Source of the DNA: Mactromeris polynyma
Taxonomy: Eukaryota > Mollusca > Bivalvia > Venerida > Mactridae
Length of the DNA: 64,000 bases
NCBI GenBank assembly: GCA_032209605.1
Contig: JASFXZ010000016.1
Location: forward strand, 14,260,001 to 14,324,000
Direction: 5' to 3'
Both the position numbers and the translations under genes were made by a program. How positions within the stretch are numbered: position 1 is the first letter of the stretch; each line of letters opens with the position of its first letter. The notes beneath the pieces were generated by a model. The model was not told the DNA's origin and made no database searches. It saw only the letters and a list, made by a program, of their open reading frames with translations. Shown here one piece after another: positions 37,466 to 47,920 of this stretch.

Positions 37466-39140
37466 TTTGGATAGATATATACCGATAAATTAAAACATTT
37501 AAAGTTTATGTTTTAAATTGATTTGGGAAAAATGTGTATAAAGGACAAGCTCGTTATCGAAATTGTTCACTGAAATATTTCCCATACAAGCCTTATCGAT
37601 TGGTTATTTTATGACGTATTGTATCACGTAAAAAACAAGTGTCATACACCGAAGAGACCTTCAGTTATATATACGTATAAATAACACCGGAGAAAGTTTA
37701 ACAAAATGTGGCTCGACAAAAGTTTATAATTGGGAAACTTTATACGACGGGCGATCAATAAATACGTGGACTTTTCATATAACGTTTGAATGCGTTGTAT
37801 GTTGAAACGCATATCTAATATACTCAATATTGTATCTTATTTCCACGTTTTATGAACTTGTGCCTTATTAAACACAAATAACGATTAAGCAGTCAATCGA
37901 AAATGTATACTAACGCTTCCGCGGAGCATGTCAGAAAAACGTACATTTTAGTAAACAAATGCATTATAGTTTTATGTTGCCGTTTTTTGTACATGCGCGT
38001 GTGTGTGTGTGTTTTGGTTGTTACTCAATGTATCTATTGTTAATAGTAGATCATATTGTAAATATGCTTTACACATGTATTGTAACCTTAGTATGATACC
38101 TTCTGAAAATTAAGAACTAATTAATAATTATTATCATAGAAAATATGTCAGGTTTGAATTTGTTGCGATTTCTTCCGTGATATTCCGTGCGCGATATATA
38201 TCTTTAAATTAAACCTAAATACGTTTGCCATTGTTATCACGGGATGTGACGTCACCAACTTGGGTACAATTGTATGATGCATTGAGGAATATCAACATAC
38301 AGCGAGCATTAACAAAAACGCGAGAAAATAGGTGTTCCATTCAACTATAAAAACGTAATAAAAGACAAGTGTTTACTTTTATGAAATATTAACTCACAAA
38401 TACATATTGATCTATCTCTGATTTCAATGTTATAATTTATACCAAAGTGTTCATGCGAAAATTCATTGTGTCGCTATAATTCGCACAATTTGTGGAATCG
38501 TTTTGAATGTTTGAATTCAGCTGGATAAAACGGGTATGTCGTTTTATATTGATATATGTTTGCACTGAATCGATTTTGAAAGCACATGAAATTAGATGTT
38601 AACCTCACCGAACGAAAACACTATTTATAGGTGAACGTACATGTAATATAAATTATTTTGAGCTAGGTAAAACGTACAGAAACGTAAAATACATTTATCT
38701 CATGAAATGAATCCTTTGAGTTTATTAGTAGTAGTAGGTATTGTTATGTCAAGTCGTTAACACATGCAGTGACGGTTTATACTATCGGTATACATAAACT
38801 CAATATAAATCTAGTAATAGACAATAAATAAAAAATATATAACAATAAGGAAAGAAAAAACATATTACACTATTCAAGTGCACGTGCGGTGAGAAAGTCT
38901 CAGCATATTTCGTTCTACTCCATCATAATGGTAGAAAGTATTCAAATGTCTATTCATTAAAATGTGCTCCACTATATGAAATATTTATTCGTATTATCAT
39001 ATTAATGAGCAATATTGTGAACACTATACGAAGATAGGAGTTACATTTTTAAATATACAGTTAAAGAAATCTGGAATTTGACCCTTTAATACACAAACGA
39101 ATACATATAAGTTATAATACAAAACAAGAAAGTCACTTAC
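37466..39140. other. Intergenic or upstream intron, no coding sequence supported
   Basis: The first ~200 bp match the first-exon flank of subfamily A ('ggacaagctcgttatcga'). The rest is AT-rich. If the 39.14-kb first exon is used with the inverted gene, this stretch is intronic. Confidence 0.5.
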
Positions 39141-39149
39141 GTCAGCCAT
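39141..39149 (-). other. Unpaired BTB-type first exon (MAD), head-to-head with the 39.5-kb gene
   Basis: On the minus strand ATGGCTGAC is followed directly by gtaagt at 39140-39135, exactly as in exon 1 of the 39.5-kb gene. Its upstream sequence (39150-39242) also matches: an AT-rich '...aataaatactg' stretch, then 'aaggcggtt', then the Met. No minus-strand large exon lies immediately downstream. The next one is the subfamily-A exon at 36111, whose own first exon is at 37457-37465. It may be an alternative first exon for that gene (phase compatible), or an orphan left by an inverted duplication. Confidence 0.6.
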
Positions 39150-39200
39150 GTTGAACATCAAGCCGCATAACTAAATATAACCGCCTTTAGTGCACAGTAT

Positions 39201-39242
39201 TTATTTACCGGTCGCTTGGTAGCAGGTCGTGTCATTTTTCGA
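39201..39242 (-). promoter_or_regulatory. Conserved upstream block of the 39.15-kb minus-strand first exon
   Basis: 'ttatttaccggtcgctt' and 'aggtcgtgtcatttttcga' match the blocks at 0.96 and 45.76 kb. It lies between two divergent first exons, so it may be part of a bidirectional promoter. Confidence 0.45.
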
Positions 39243-39467
39243 AATTGTGCGTATAGAAAATGTTTTATAAATGGTTTGGTAGACACAGGCAGTTCAGTCA
39301 ATGCCATCGTGCAATATTAATCGATAACTTTACACTTAACTGATTAACAGGTTGTGCTTTACAGGTTGTAAATTTTGTATAATTGCAAAGTAGTGAACAA
39401 AACAGATTGATTAATAAATACTGAGATATAAAGGCGGTTGCATATGTTATTGGGCTTGTTGTTCATC

Positions 39468-41933
39468 ATGGCTGACGTAAGTGACTTTCTTGTTTCCTAT
39501 TATAACAATTAATCTATGAATCACTTTTGTTTTAAAACTCTGTTTTCATGGAACTAAATAGAAGGTGTCTTTAAAATGAGCTTGATAGAGCTATATCTTG
39601 ATTCACATTAACACACACTATTATACTTAACACAATATCAATACAATTGAAGCATAGATATTACATAAACGTGTTACATGTATTTGTATTTAAGACATGA
39701 TTTAGTATCATTCAGAGATAAATATAAAGCAATAGTTGTGATTTAACAACGCAATATCTTAATGGTTTGTCGCTTTCGTTTGTGTATTAAATTTCCATTA
39801 AGGGTATTTTTAAAATAAAACCTGCAACATATAATTATACACGAAACATGTTTGCACTTATTGACTGATGATTATCAGTCATTATTGTTTCGTCCTTGAA
39901 CATTTCCTATTAAAGACTTCAAAGGTTGACTTTCTGAATGCGATATAAATATTTACCAGAGCACTCGTTTTGATGACTGTAAACGCAACAACATCGACTA
40001 ATCAAATGCTAAACTGTGATCACATATTGTGACGTTACTTCTAAATGTGCATCTATGAGAGCCAATCAGACACATCAATATGCAATGCGTGTTTAAAAAC
40101 AAAACAGACGAGAAACTTGGTTAAACTAAACGGTCAACAAGATAGGAATTTATTACTTTAAGCACACATGTCGTATACTCTGAAACGTAATGGCTAAACA
40201 TAAATAAATGCTTCATTTTAAGGGTATAGAACAATATGGCACTATTTTAGATCATTTGTTAGAAAGAAGTTTTTATTTACGACTGTTATTGGAATTTTAA
40301 CTGGTCTAATACGTCATTTTAGTTTTTCTAATTGGCATTTGTAATTGAAGTAACCATGGTTTTTATGTATGCCATCAACAAAAACATCAATTCGGCATTT
40401 TACGGGTTTTATTTCATTGTTGACGGTCCGATGTGGGAAAGGAATGTGGTCCAACGTGCCCGTATCACTATGTTTTCATAAAGCATCCTTCCATGCAGTC
40501 TCCCGTTTCTAAGCACATTCGCAAACAATCCATCTTGCAGGAGCATTCAACATTCAAATACTACTTTGAAAATGTGTACGTTTATAACAATTAGCAACAC
40601 TAGCAGATACGATTTTCGCACTAAATAGCACACAGCGTTGCTTCGCGCGCGCTTAATAATGACTTGCATTTCCACTAAGATGAAAAACTTATGATGCTTA
40701 CGCTTGTTGAGAATTGATTAACTCTTGACATGTATTTATACTTTTTTAACTGAATGATCCACCAGTTGTTTTTTGACGACCAAATATTATGTTTACATTG
40801 TTTAGACTAAGGAAAACGTTCATGATGCTAAAGCTAAACACACTGGTGACACGTCGAATAAAGCAGAAGGAGATTCTGCTCTGCCAAAACTAGAGGAGAC
40901 AAAATTTAGTACCAAGACCTGGCGAGATGATCTCGCTCTGATCGTGGAAGATAAGACACTATATGTTAGCAAGACTGTGCTTGCTTGTGCATCGCCGGTT
41001 TTCGATACCATGTTTACTGGTGAATTTAAGGAGAGATGTCAAGAGGAAATAGTATTGCCTGGTAGAAAATACGAAGATTTTGTAGAATTCTTGCAATTTA
41101 TCTATCCCGGTATGGTTAAATCTGTAACACTGAACGATGTTTTTAAACTGTACCCGCTCGCTCATGAGTACCAAGTACAAAATTTGATGTCAGCATTTGA
41201 AGATTGCTTGATACAACATCTGTCACAAAACGAAAACCCAGAATATTTGTACGAAATTCTGGAAATGGCTTGCATTTACAAATTAATATATCATATCAAA
41301 GAAAAATGCATCGAAATCATTGCTGAACGATCCCAAGACGAATTTGAAGAAAAGAAAAGTAATTTCACTTTTCCTGATGATGTTATGAATATTATTGGAA
41401 CAAAAATGCTTCAGAAACTTAGAAAGAAATACAAAGATGTGTTTGGTCACGTGAAAACCTCGAGAGCATTGTATCAGTTTCTTGGTCGTGAGGCAAAACA
41501 GAAAAATCTCGTCGAGCAGTATATGAATGGACAAGTAGTTGGTGATGTGGTAAATCTGACAGTTAGTAGTCCTACATTTGAGGCATCTTCTGAGTTGTGC
41601 ATTGGCGGTAATGCCTTTTCGCTAGATGTTGCGACACCGGACCTTGGTATAGGTATGATAAATATCACGGTGAAGGTAGCACTTAAATCCATTGTGCAAA
41701 AAGATACCATAAAAGGTTCGTGTGCGGTATACATTCTCAATTGGATGAAAAGGAAGGACAATATTGTACATATATCCGACTTTCAGTTAAAAGGCAAAAA
41801 ACGTGGTTACAAGTATAATGATTATCACAAAATATCTTTAACGGACCGCGAGTCATCATTAATAAACAATGAAGAAGCTGGATTTATATGCAAAGGACAA
41901 ATAGATTTGTGCATCTATTTATTTTGCTGGTGA
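39468..41933 (+). CDS. BTB/POZ-BACK-like protein, subfamily C (two exons)
   Basis: CDS = join(39468..39476, 40806..41933), 378 aa. Exon 1 is ATGGCTGAC (MAD) with gtaagt; exon 2 follows 'ttacattgtttag' with TKENVHDAKAKHTGD, phase 0. The large exon has no in-frame ATG before the BTB domain, so an unspliced reading would lose the domain start; this supports the spliced model. BTB is about residues 37-139 (FSTKTWRDDLALIVEDKTLYVSK, SPVFDTMFTGEFKE, FLQFIYPGMVKSVTL, YPLAHEYQ). The BACK-like part carries CIEIIAERSQDEFEE and KYKDVFGHVKTSRALYQFLG. The C-terminal domain ends AGFICKGQIDLCIYLFCW. Its first exon lies head-to-head, about 320 bp away, with a minus-strand first exon of the same type. Intact as read; the biochemical role is inferred from the family. 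Confidence 0.8.
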
Positions 41934-42140
41934 AAAGTGTAGAAATATTGTATTACGGAGAAGCCACGGTTCAGTGGTCAGTTGAAATTGAAATTGCATA
42001 AAGGTGTGACACATAAGTGCTTAACTGTGAAACATAACAGACAAATATGTGTTTGTAAAATTATTCTGGAACATCTAGATGCTTCCATTGGGTACAATAT
42101 TGCAATGTATCAATCGACTTGTTATGTCTTCTTGTGTACT

Positions 42141-42320
42141 TTGGCGTATTGTGTGCGCCTTAAAGTTAATGATACTGTTTGTTATTTTACGTATTGTGTG
42201 CGCCTTAAAGTTAATGATATTGTTTGATATTTTACGTATTGTGTGCGCCTTAAAGTTATTGATATTGTTTGATATTTTACGTATAGAGCGCGCCTTAACG
42301 TTAATGATATTGTGTCTGTT
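42141..42320 (+). repeat. 45-bp tandem repeat, four units, after the 39.5-kb BTB gene
   Basis: 'gtgtgcgccttaaagttaat' recurs at 42151, 42196, 42241 and (diverged) 42286, an exact 45-bp period. The multiple-of-three period makes short repeated ORFs on both strands, which are not genes. Confidence 0.9.
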
Positions 42321-42879
42321 TTCATCTGCACGAAATTGAATGGAAATTACCATCGTTTCCAAATTATCATATTTGTAGTATTTTCCTTCGTGTATTAATT
42401 AGAGGATTTTCATGTCTAAATGTATGATATCGCTTCTTGTTATTTGAGTTTCGTGTTTTTTTTTGTTTGTTTAAGCATGAGAACATTGCGTTGGTGTTTT
42501 TTAGGTCCTTTCATATAGAACTCGTCTTTAAGTTTATGCGCATTCGTTATTTATGTTTGTTTGAACAATAAATTGTATAATCACATCAATGCGTTTTACT
42601 TTAGTGAACCGCCTAGGTGATATTCTTATCTAAATGTATGCCATATGTGCAGTTTGTTTCACGTACTATTTTCATAAAATGTTATTTTAAAGTTTGTTTG
42701 TGAATACAGAATTATTTTACTAATATGCTTTACCTTACATGAAAACATGGTACTTCTAATCATTAAACTTTATAAAATGTTGTCATTGTTTTTGCTTGTT
42801 TTCGTTTGATTTAATATAAAGAAAATTTGTCTTATATTATTTGAAATGTCACGAATGATTGTTCAATAGTACGGAAAGA

Positions 42880-42975
42880 GAGAGAATACGTAGCTACAGG
42901 AAACGCAACATACGTAAGACAGTGCCTCCCCACGCAGACCTCCGGGAAAACAACAATCCATAAAACACAGATTGC
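42880..42975 (+). repeat. R1 repeat, 5' part
   Basis: 'agagagagaatacgtagcta' to 'ccataaaacacagattgca'. Confidence 0.65.
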
Positions 42976-43857
42976 AGGTTTAGCCGCCATTTCTACACAA
43001 GTTCTTCCTTAATGAGTAAAAGAGGAAAAAGGCTCCAGCTTGAAAGTGAAATAAATCATTTTGCTAAATTTGTATACGAGTCGCTGTATGCTTCTGAGTA
43101 CACTGGGTTGCTAAATTGAGTCACATCGAGCATTCATGAATTGCGTGCAAAAAGTCTACCAAACCAATTCTTTAATGAATGGGGTAACATTGACCAAGGG
43201 CTTATTACCAACTGCACATATTCTATGCGATTAAATATATAATTATTTTTCTTATCAAAGCTAACAGATGTCATGGGCTCTTTAAAGCACTGTAGTTAGT
43301 TAAGTATACTGTTCTGAAGACCAATACGCAATGTTCGATGGCCACACTGTTAAATTTCTAAATCATGTTATTTTCTACGTATGCATGTATATTCTACTGA
43401 TGATGGAAAGTAGATAATCATTTGAGCAAATTTATTTCGATTACGAGTACAAAGGCGTCTGGTGTGTTATTAATATGTTCATGTTTAATGTTTGAAGTAT
43501 ATCTCCAACTATAAATTGAATATAATGCTTTTGGTAATTTAATTACGTACACATACTATCAGGTTTCAATAAGCAACGTACTTTAAGTCAGATGCATATC
43601 TCGGCATTGAAATTAAATTATGTTATTTTGATAAGAAACAATATATTGATAGTAAATAGTAAATTCAATCTTAGAATTGCTTATTAGATATTTATGTAAT
43701 GTTGTCTGTCGGAGGTCCGGTATTGTGTCTACTCGATTTTAAATGGTCACACCCAATGCCTGATCCAAACACTACGCCCTTGTGTATACGTGCATGTTCT
43801 GAAAATAGCCTGACTAGGTCATTATTTTCTTTACACACAATATTTCCGGTGTACATT

Positions 43858-44092
43858 AGAGGCATCTACTGTGATGCAAATTGACCGAAAAGTATTTTCG
43901 CTACAAGTGAAGGTAGAACTTCATTCCACTTCGCAACAGAATACCATATATTGTTTGTGTGCTATTAACGTTCTAAATTGGATGAATGGCAAGGAAAACA
44001 AATTACAATGTTCCGAGTTTCAGATACGAAAATATGATAAGCTACGTATGGTCATTTCAGAATTTAAGCATAGCACATGTGTATTGAAGTGA
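43858..44092 (+). pseudogene. C-terminal fragment of a subfamily C BTB gene
   Basis: An isolated stretch resembles only part of the C-terminal domain of the 45.8-kb gene. At nucleotide level 'gaggcatctactgtgatgc' parallels 'gaggcgtctactgagatgc' there. The protein then reads SLQVKVELHSTSQQNT, CLCAINVLNWMNGKENKLQ and CSEFQIRKY, against IEVKVEQHS, CVCAVHFPNWMNGKEDKSQ and LFQFRLNY. No BTB, BACK-like region or first exon is recognisable in the preceding kilobase, and the domain end (…IYLFCW) is missing. This is a relic of a ninth family member sitting between the two intact subfamily-C genes. Confidence 0.75.
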
Positions 44093-44559
44093 AGAGAGTA
44101 CGTCGTCTGCTCTCGCATACCAAGGCTGTGGTTTTACTGATACTATCAAACTTTAAAAATGCATAATGAAACCCAAGGATGTAGCGAGCAAGACTGAGAA
44201 AACAAGCCACGGATAAACTGTGCTGTCATCTGATTGTAAGGGTTCTACAATATCAATAGGGACTTACCTTGTGCTGTAAAACAGCTTCACGGGTTAATCG
44301 GTAGTGTTGACTCGTCGCTGAGAGCAGTATGAATTTGATATAGAAAAGAAAATACAGTTTTTACTTCTATAAATAGATGATTTCAAGCCTATGAACAGAT
44401 TTCGCTGAGATACTATAGTACAAATACATACGTGTACGAACGTGTATTTAAAAAAATTGACTCCAAAGACCAATATGTTGCTTCTTTTTTTTAATTTTAA
44501 AGGAGGATAGGGTTGGCCTGAAACAAAAGATACAATATTATCTGTGTATGGAGGGAGAA

Positions 44560-44985
44560 AAAGAGAGAGAGAATACGTAACTACAGGGAAAGCCACATAC
44601 ATAAGACAGTGCCTCCCCACGCAGATCTCCGGAAAAAAAACAATAATCCACAAAACATAAGGCACTAAAGGATGTCAAACGGTACACATATTAAGGAACT
44701 GAGGCACAAGGAATGGCCCAGCAGACCACAAGGAATAACTAGGAGAATCAAAGTGGACAGTAAAGGGATGGGGAAGGGGGAAATTAATGGATGGAAAAGA
44801 TCACAGGACAAGTCAAGACAACTGGCCGTAATAGGCCAAAAATGGGCAGGAAACAATCTGAACACTGTATAAAGTGGCAGAATTGCACAGGGGAAAGGGA
44901 AATACAAAACACATTTAAAACACAAACAGAAACAACAATCATATAGCGAATTACAGCCTTAGAACTGTCAGCAAAAAATACTGGG
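44560..44985 (+). repeat. R1 interspersed repeat, near-complete reference copy
   Basis: Begins 'agagagagaatacgtaacta', passes 'gcctccccacgcagatctcc' and 'tcacaggacaagtcaagaca', and ends 'cagccttagaactgtcagca'. No long ORF, no obvious terminal inverted repeat. In copies with the right edge, an internal word like 'accatatagcga' is complementary to a terminal 'cgctatatggt', giving a possible end hairpin. Short ORFs inside it recur by descent and are not genes. Confidence 0.75.
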
Positions 44986-45753
44986 AAGTCTCACTACGCC
45001 AATGTACTAGATGAATCTGATTCTTAATCTATAAATAGATACATTTTCAAAATTTCCAGTCTATAAATTGATTACGCTGGGATACCATATAGTACATGGA
45101 TTTTCAAAAAATGACTCCTTAAAAGAAGATGGTGGCTTTATATATATACAAATTCCTGAAGAGATGAGGTTAACTACTAGAATATAGCTCATTAATTGTA
45201 ATAATCAATAAAATAATGTATGTGCTACTTAGGTTTTGGGACCCTCATAAATTCCCAAAATTGTTTGTGTAATGCGTTTCCTTTGTCTGTGCTACTGATA
45301 TTAAGTGAAAATACTGTTCATATCTCGTACTTTTGGGTGGTACAGTGTGTGCATGGCATTTTTCGGCTAATATTATTGAACGAATCACCAGCTTGTGAAA
45401 CAATGAAAGTTTAACTCTTGTAAGATGGAAATAAAATAAACAAAAACAGGCAAAATGTTCTTCAATAAATTTAGGAGAACGGGCTATTCTTATTTTGAAA
45501 AACGAGACGTAATAAAATTGGGTCAAACGTTTTAAAAAAAAAGGCAGCCAGATTAAATGTTAAATGTAGTCTCGATTTGTTTACATAATAATAACAACGT
45601 TCTACTTTTTAACGCATTTATATTATAGTTACCCAGTGCAATGATATTTTCCTATTAATTAACAGACGTAGTTGCTTTGCCTTTATTTGGTTTCTTATCA
45701 TGACGTTTAAATAAAGTTATCGATTAGTTTTGATGTGATTTTAAGTACGTTCA

Positions 45754-45800
45754 TTTTCGAAAAATGACATGACCTGCTACTAAGCGACCGGTAAATAAAC
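45754..45800 (+). promoter_or_regulatory. Conserved upstream block of the 45.8-kb BTB gene
   Basis: 'tcgaaaaatgacatgacct' followed by 'gcgaccggtaaataaa', 50-95 bp upstream of the Met codon. This is the plus-strand form of the block seen inverted at 0.96 and 39.2 kb. The 'aataaa'-type AT-rich word may act as a TATA-like element; that is inference. Confidence 0.5.
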
Positions 45801-45848
45801 ACTGTGAAATAAATTGGGTTGCAATAATTCTTCGGTTTGTTGTTCAAC

Positions 45849-47920
45849 ATGTCTGAGGTAAGTGGAGTTTTTGTTTCATATTAATCTATAACGTTTTTTT
45901 CTATGATTTGTTTGTGTATAACACAGTTTTAATGTTTTTTGTTGACTCATGGAACTAACTAAATGTTAACTGCAGTTATATTTAACAACATGTCATTAAA
46001 TTTGAAGCTTAGATATAACATGAATAAGGTTACATTATATTCAAATCATTATCTAGCCGGCCCGGTTTGCTCAGCTGGTAGAGCGCTAGACTGTCACCCG
46101 GCCAATGTAGGTTCGATTCCCGGGTTAGGCAGGACATTGACAATGGTAATTCCAGGAAAATTGGTTAGGGTAACTGACCGCCGTAAATGACTGATATATT
46201 GTCGGCGTAAAGCCCGATGAAAACAAACCAAAACATTATTTAGTAGCATTTAGAAATAAACAATTAAAAGTATGGTTGTGAGTTTACAATGGTATTACCG
46301 TAATGTTCCAGAGCACTCGTATGCGTATTAAATTCACACTAAGGGTCATTTTCCCGATCTTTACCGCAAACAATGTAACAGATACTCGCATCTATCGGTA
46401 ACAACTCATTGGTTGATAGTGATCACTAATTTAATAATCGTCTTTGTAAAGATGCACATCGAAGAAATCACAGTTTGTTTACAGGAAGCATACAAGTTTG
46501 ACATCGTCCAGAAATATCCAATGTTCTGCTGTTAGTTCTCTTTTGCGATATAAATACCCATTATAGCACATAATTTTAATAATGATGTCAATCCTGCAAA
46601 ATCAGCAACAACAACAAATCATACTAAAAAGCTGCTATAGCATAATGTGTCTTCATTTCTTTATGCGCACCTGCCAGAGGCAATAAGACAAAATAATCGT
46701 GAAAATGATTACATTAGTTAACAATTGTTTCACACTCGACAGTGTATATTTGTTTTGTATTTTAAACGTCATTTATTAACCGGTTGTATATTGACGAGCA
46801 ATTCTATTTTTGCATTGTTTAGACCAAGTCAGATGAGGTCGAAGGCACACGCGCTGGTGAAACATCGAATGCAGATGATGGAGGTATTGTTGTGCCCGAA
46901 CCAGATGAAACAAAGTTTAGTACCAAGACCTGGGGAGATGATCTTACACTGATTGTGGAAGATAAACCTGTATATGTAAACAGGTATGTGCTTGCCAGCC
47001 TATCGCCGGTTTTCGAAGCCATGTTTTTTTGTGATTTTAAGGAGAAAGATCAGGGAGAAATAACACTCCGTGGCAAGAAATATGACGACTTTTTAGAATT
47101 TATGCGATGCATATATCCTCGTATATTGAAATCTGTAACTCTTGATAACGTATATAAAGTGTTACCGCTGGCTCATGAATACCAAGTGAAACTTTTGTTG
47201 TCGGCATGTGATATTTGCTTCGTACAGTATCTATTTCAAAACGAACCGCCGCCAAAAGAAGTGTATGAAATTATGTCAATGACTTGCACTTATAACTTGG
47301 ATCAAGCAAGAGAAAAATGCATCGAAATTGTTGCTGAACGACCCGAAGAAGAATTTGAAGAATTCAAAAGTAAGTTTCCCGATGAGGTCATAAATGCTAT
47401 CAGAGCAAAGATGCTTCAGTCGCTGAAAACAAAATACAAAGATGTGTTCGGTCACGTACAAACCTCAAGAGCATTGTATCAGTTCCTCGGTTGTGAGGCC
47501 AAGCAGAAAGGTCTGGTCGAAAAGTATATGAATGGTCAGGTACTCGGCGGTATGGTAAATCTTCAAGTATGTAGTTCTACAATTGAGGCGTCTACTGAGA
47601 TGCGTGTTGGCGGAAAACTCTTTTCGTTTAATGTGGCGACACGAACGTACTATAGAAGTAGTACTAATATTGAAGTGAAAGTAGAACAGCACTCTCCAGA
47701 CGAGCTTGCTACTACAGAGTGTGTGTGTGCCGTACACTTTCCCAACTGGATGAATGGTAAGGAAGACAAAAGCCAGTTATTCCAGTTTCGGTTAAACTAT
47801 GATAATGCGTTTGCTAGTACTATGTCAACGAATCTCGATACATCAATTTTAAGAAATCAAGAAACTGGATTTAGTTACAAAGGACATATAAAGATGCGTA
47901 TCTATCTATTTTGCTGGTGA
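45849..47920 (+). CDS. BTB/POZ-BACK-like protein, subfamily C (two exons)
   Basis: CDS = join(45849..45857, 46823..47920), 368 aa. Exon 1 is ATGTCTGAG (MSE) followed by gtaagt; exon 2 follows 'tttgcattgtttag' with TKSDEVEGTRAGETS, phase 0. BTB is about residues 35-137 (FSTKTWGDDLTLIVEDKPVYVNR, SPVFEAMFFCDFKEKDQ, FMRCIYPRILKSVTLDNVYKVLPLAHEYQ). The BACK-like region has CIEIVAERPEEEFEEFKSKF and KYKDVFGHVQTSRALYQFLGCEAKQK. The C-terminal domain reads CVCAVHFPNWMNGKEDKSQLFQF ... TGFSYKGHIKMRIYLFCW. It shares the promoter block 'gcgaccggtaaataaa' with first exons near 0.9 and 39.1 kb. The 965-nt intron contains a full tRNA-head SINE at about 46.06-46.24 kb. It closely resembles the 39.5-kb gene and the fragment at 43.86 kb. 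Function is inferred. Confidence 0.8.
46057..46240 (+). repeat. tRNA-head SINE in the intron of the 45.8-kb BTB gene
   Basis: Head 'ggtttgctcagctggtagag' plus B box 'ggttcgattcccgggttagg', with an Asp-like loop 'ctgtcac'. The body ends 'gtcggcgtaaagcccgatg' and an A-rich 'aaaacaaaccaaaac' tail. This is the best-preserved SINE in the window. Confidence 0.75.

Larger units (their letters stand above)
41934..43857. other. Intergenic, 3' flank of the 39.5-kb gene
   Basis: Contains the 45-bp tandem repeat and an R1 5' fragment. No coding sequence recognised before the BTB fragment. Confidence 0.6.

Noticed and set aside
42075..42362. Repeated-peptide ORFs on both strands
   Set aside because: They follow from a 45-bp tandem repeat whose period is a multiple of three; no other coding evidence.
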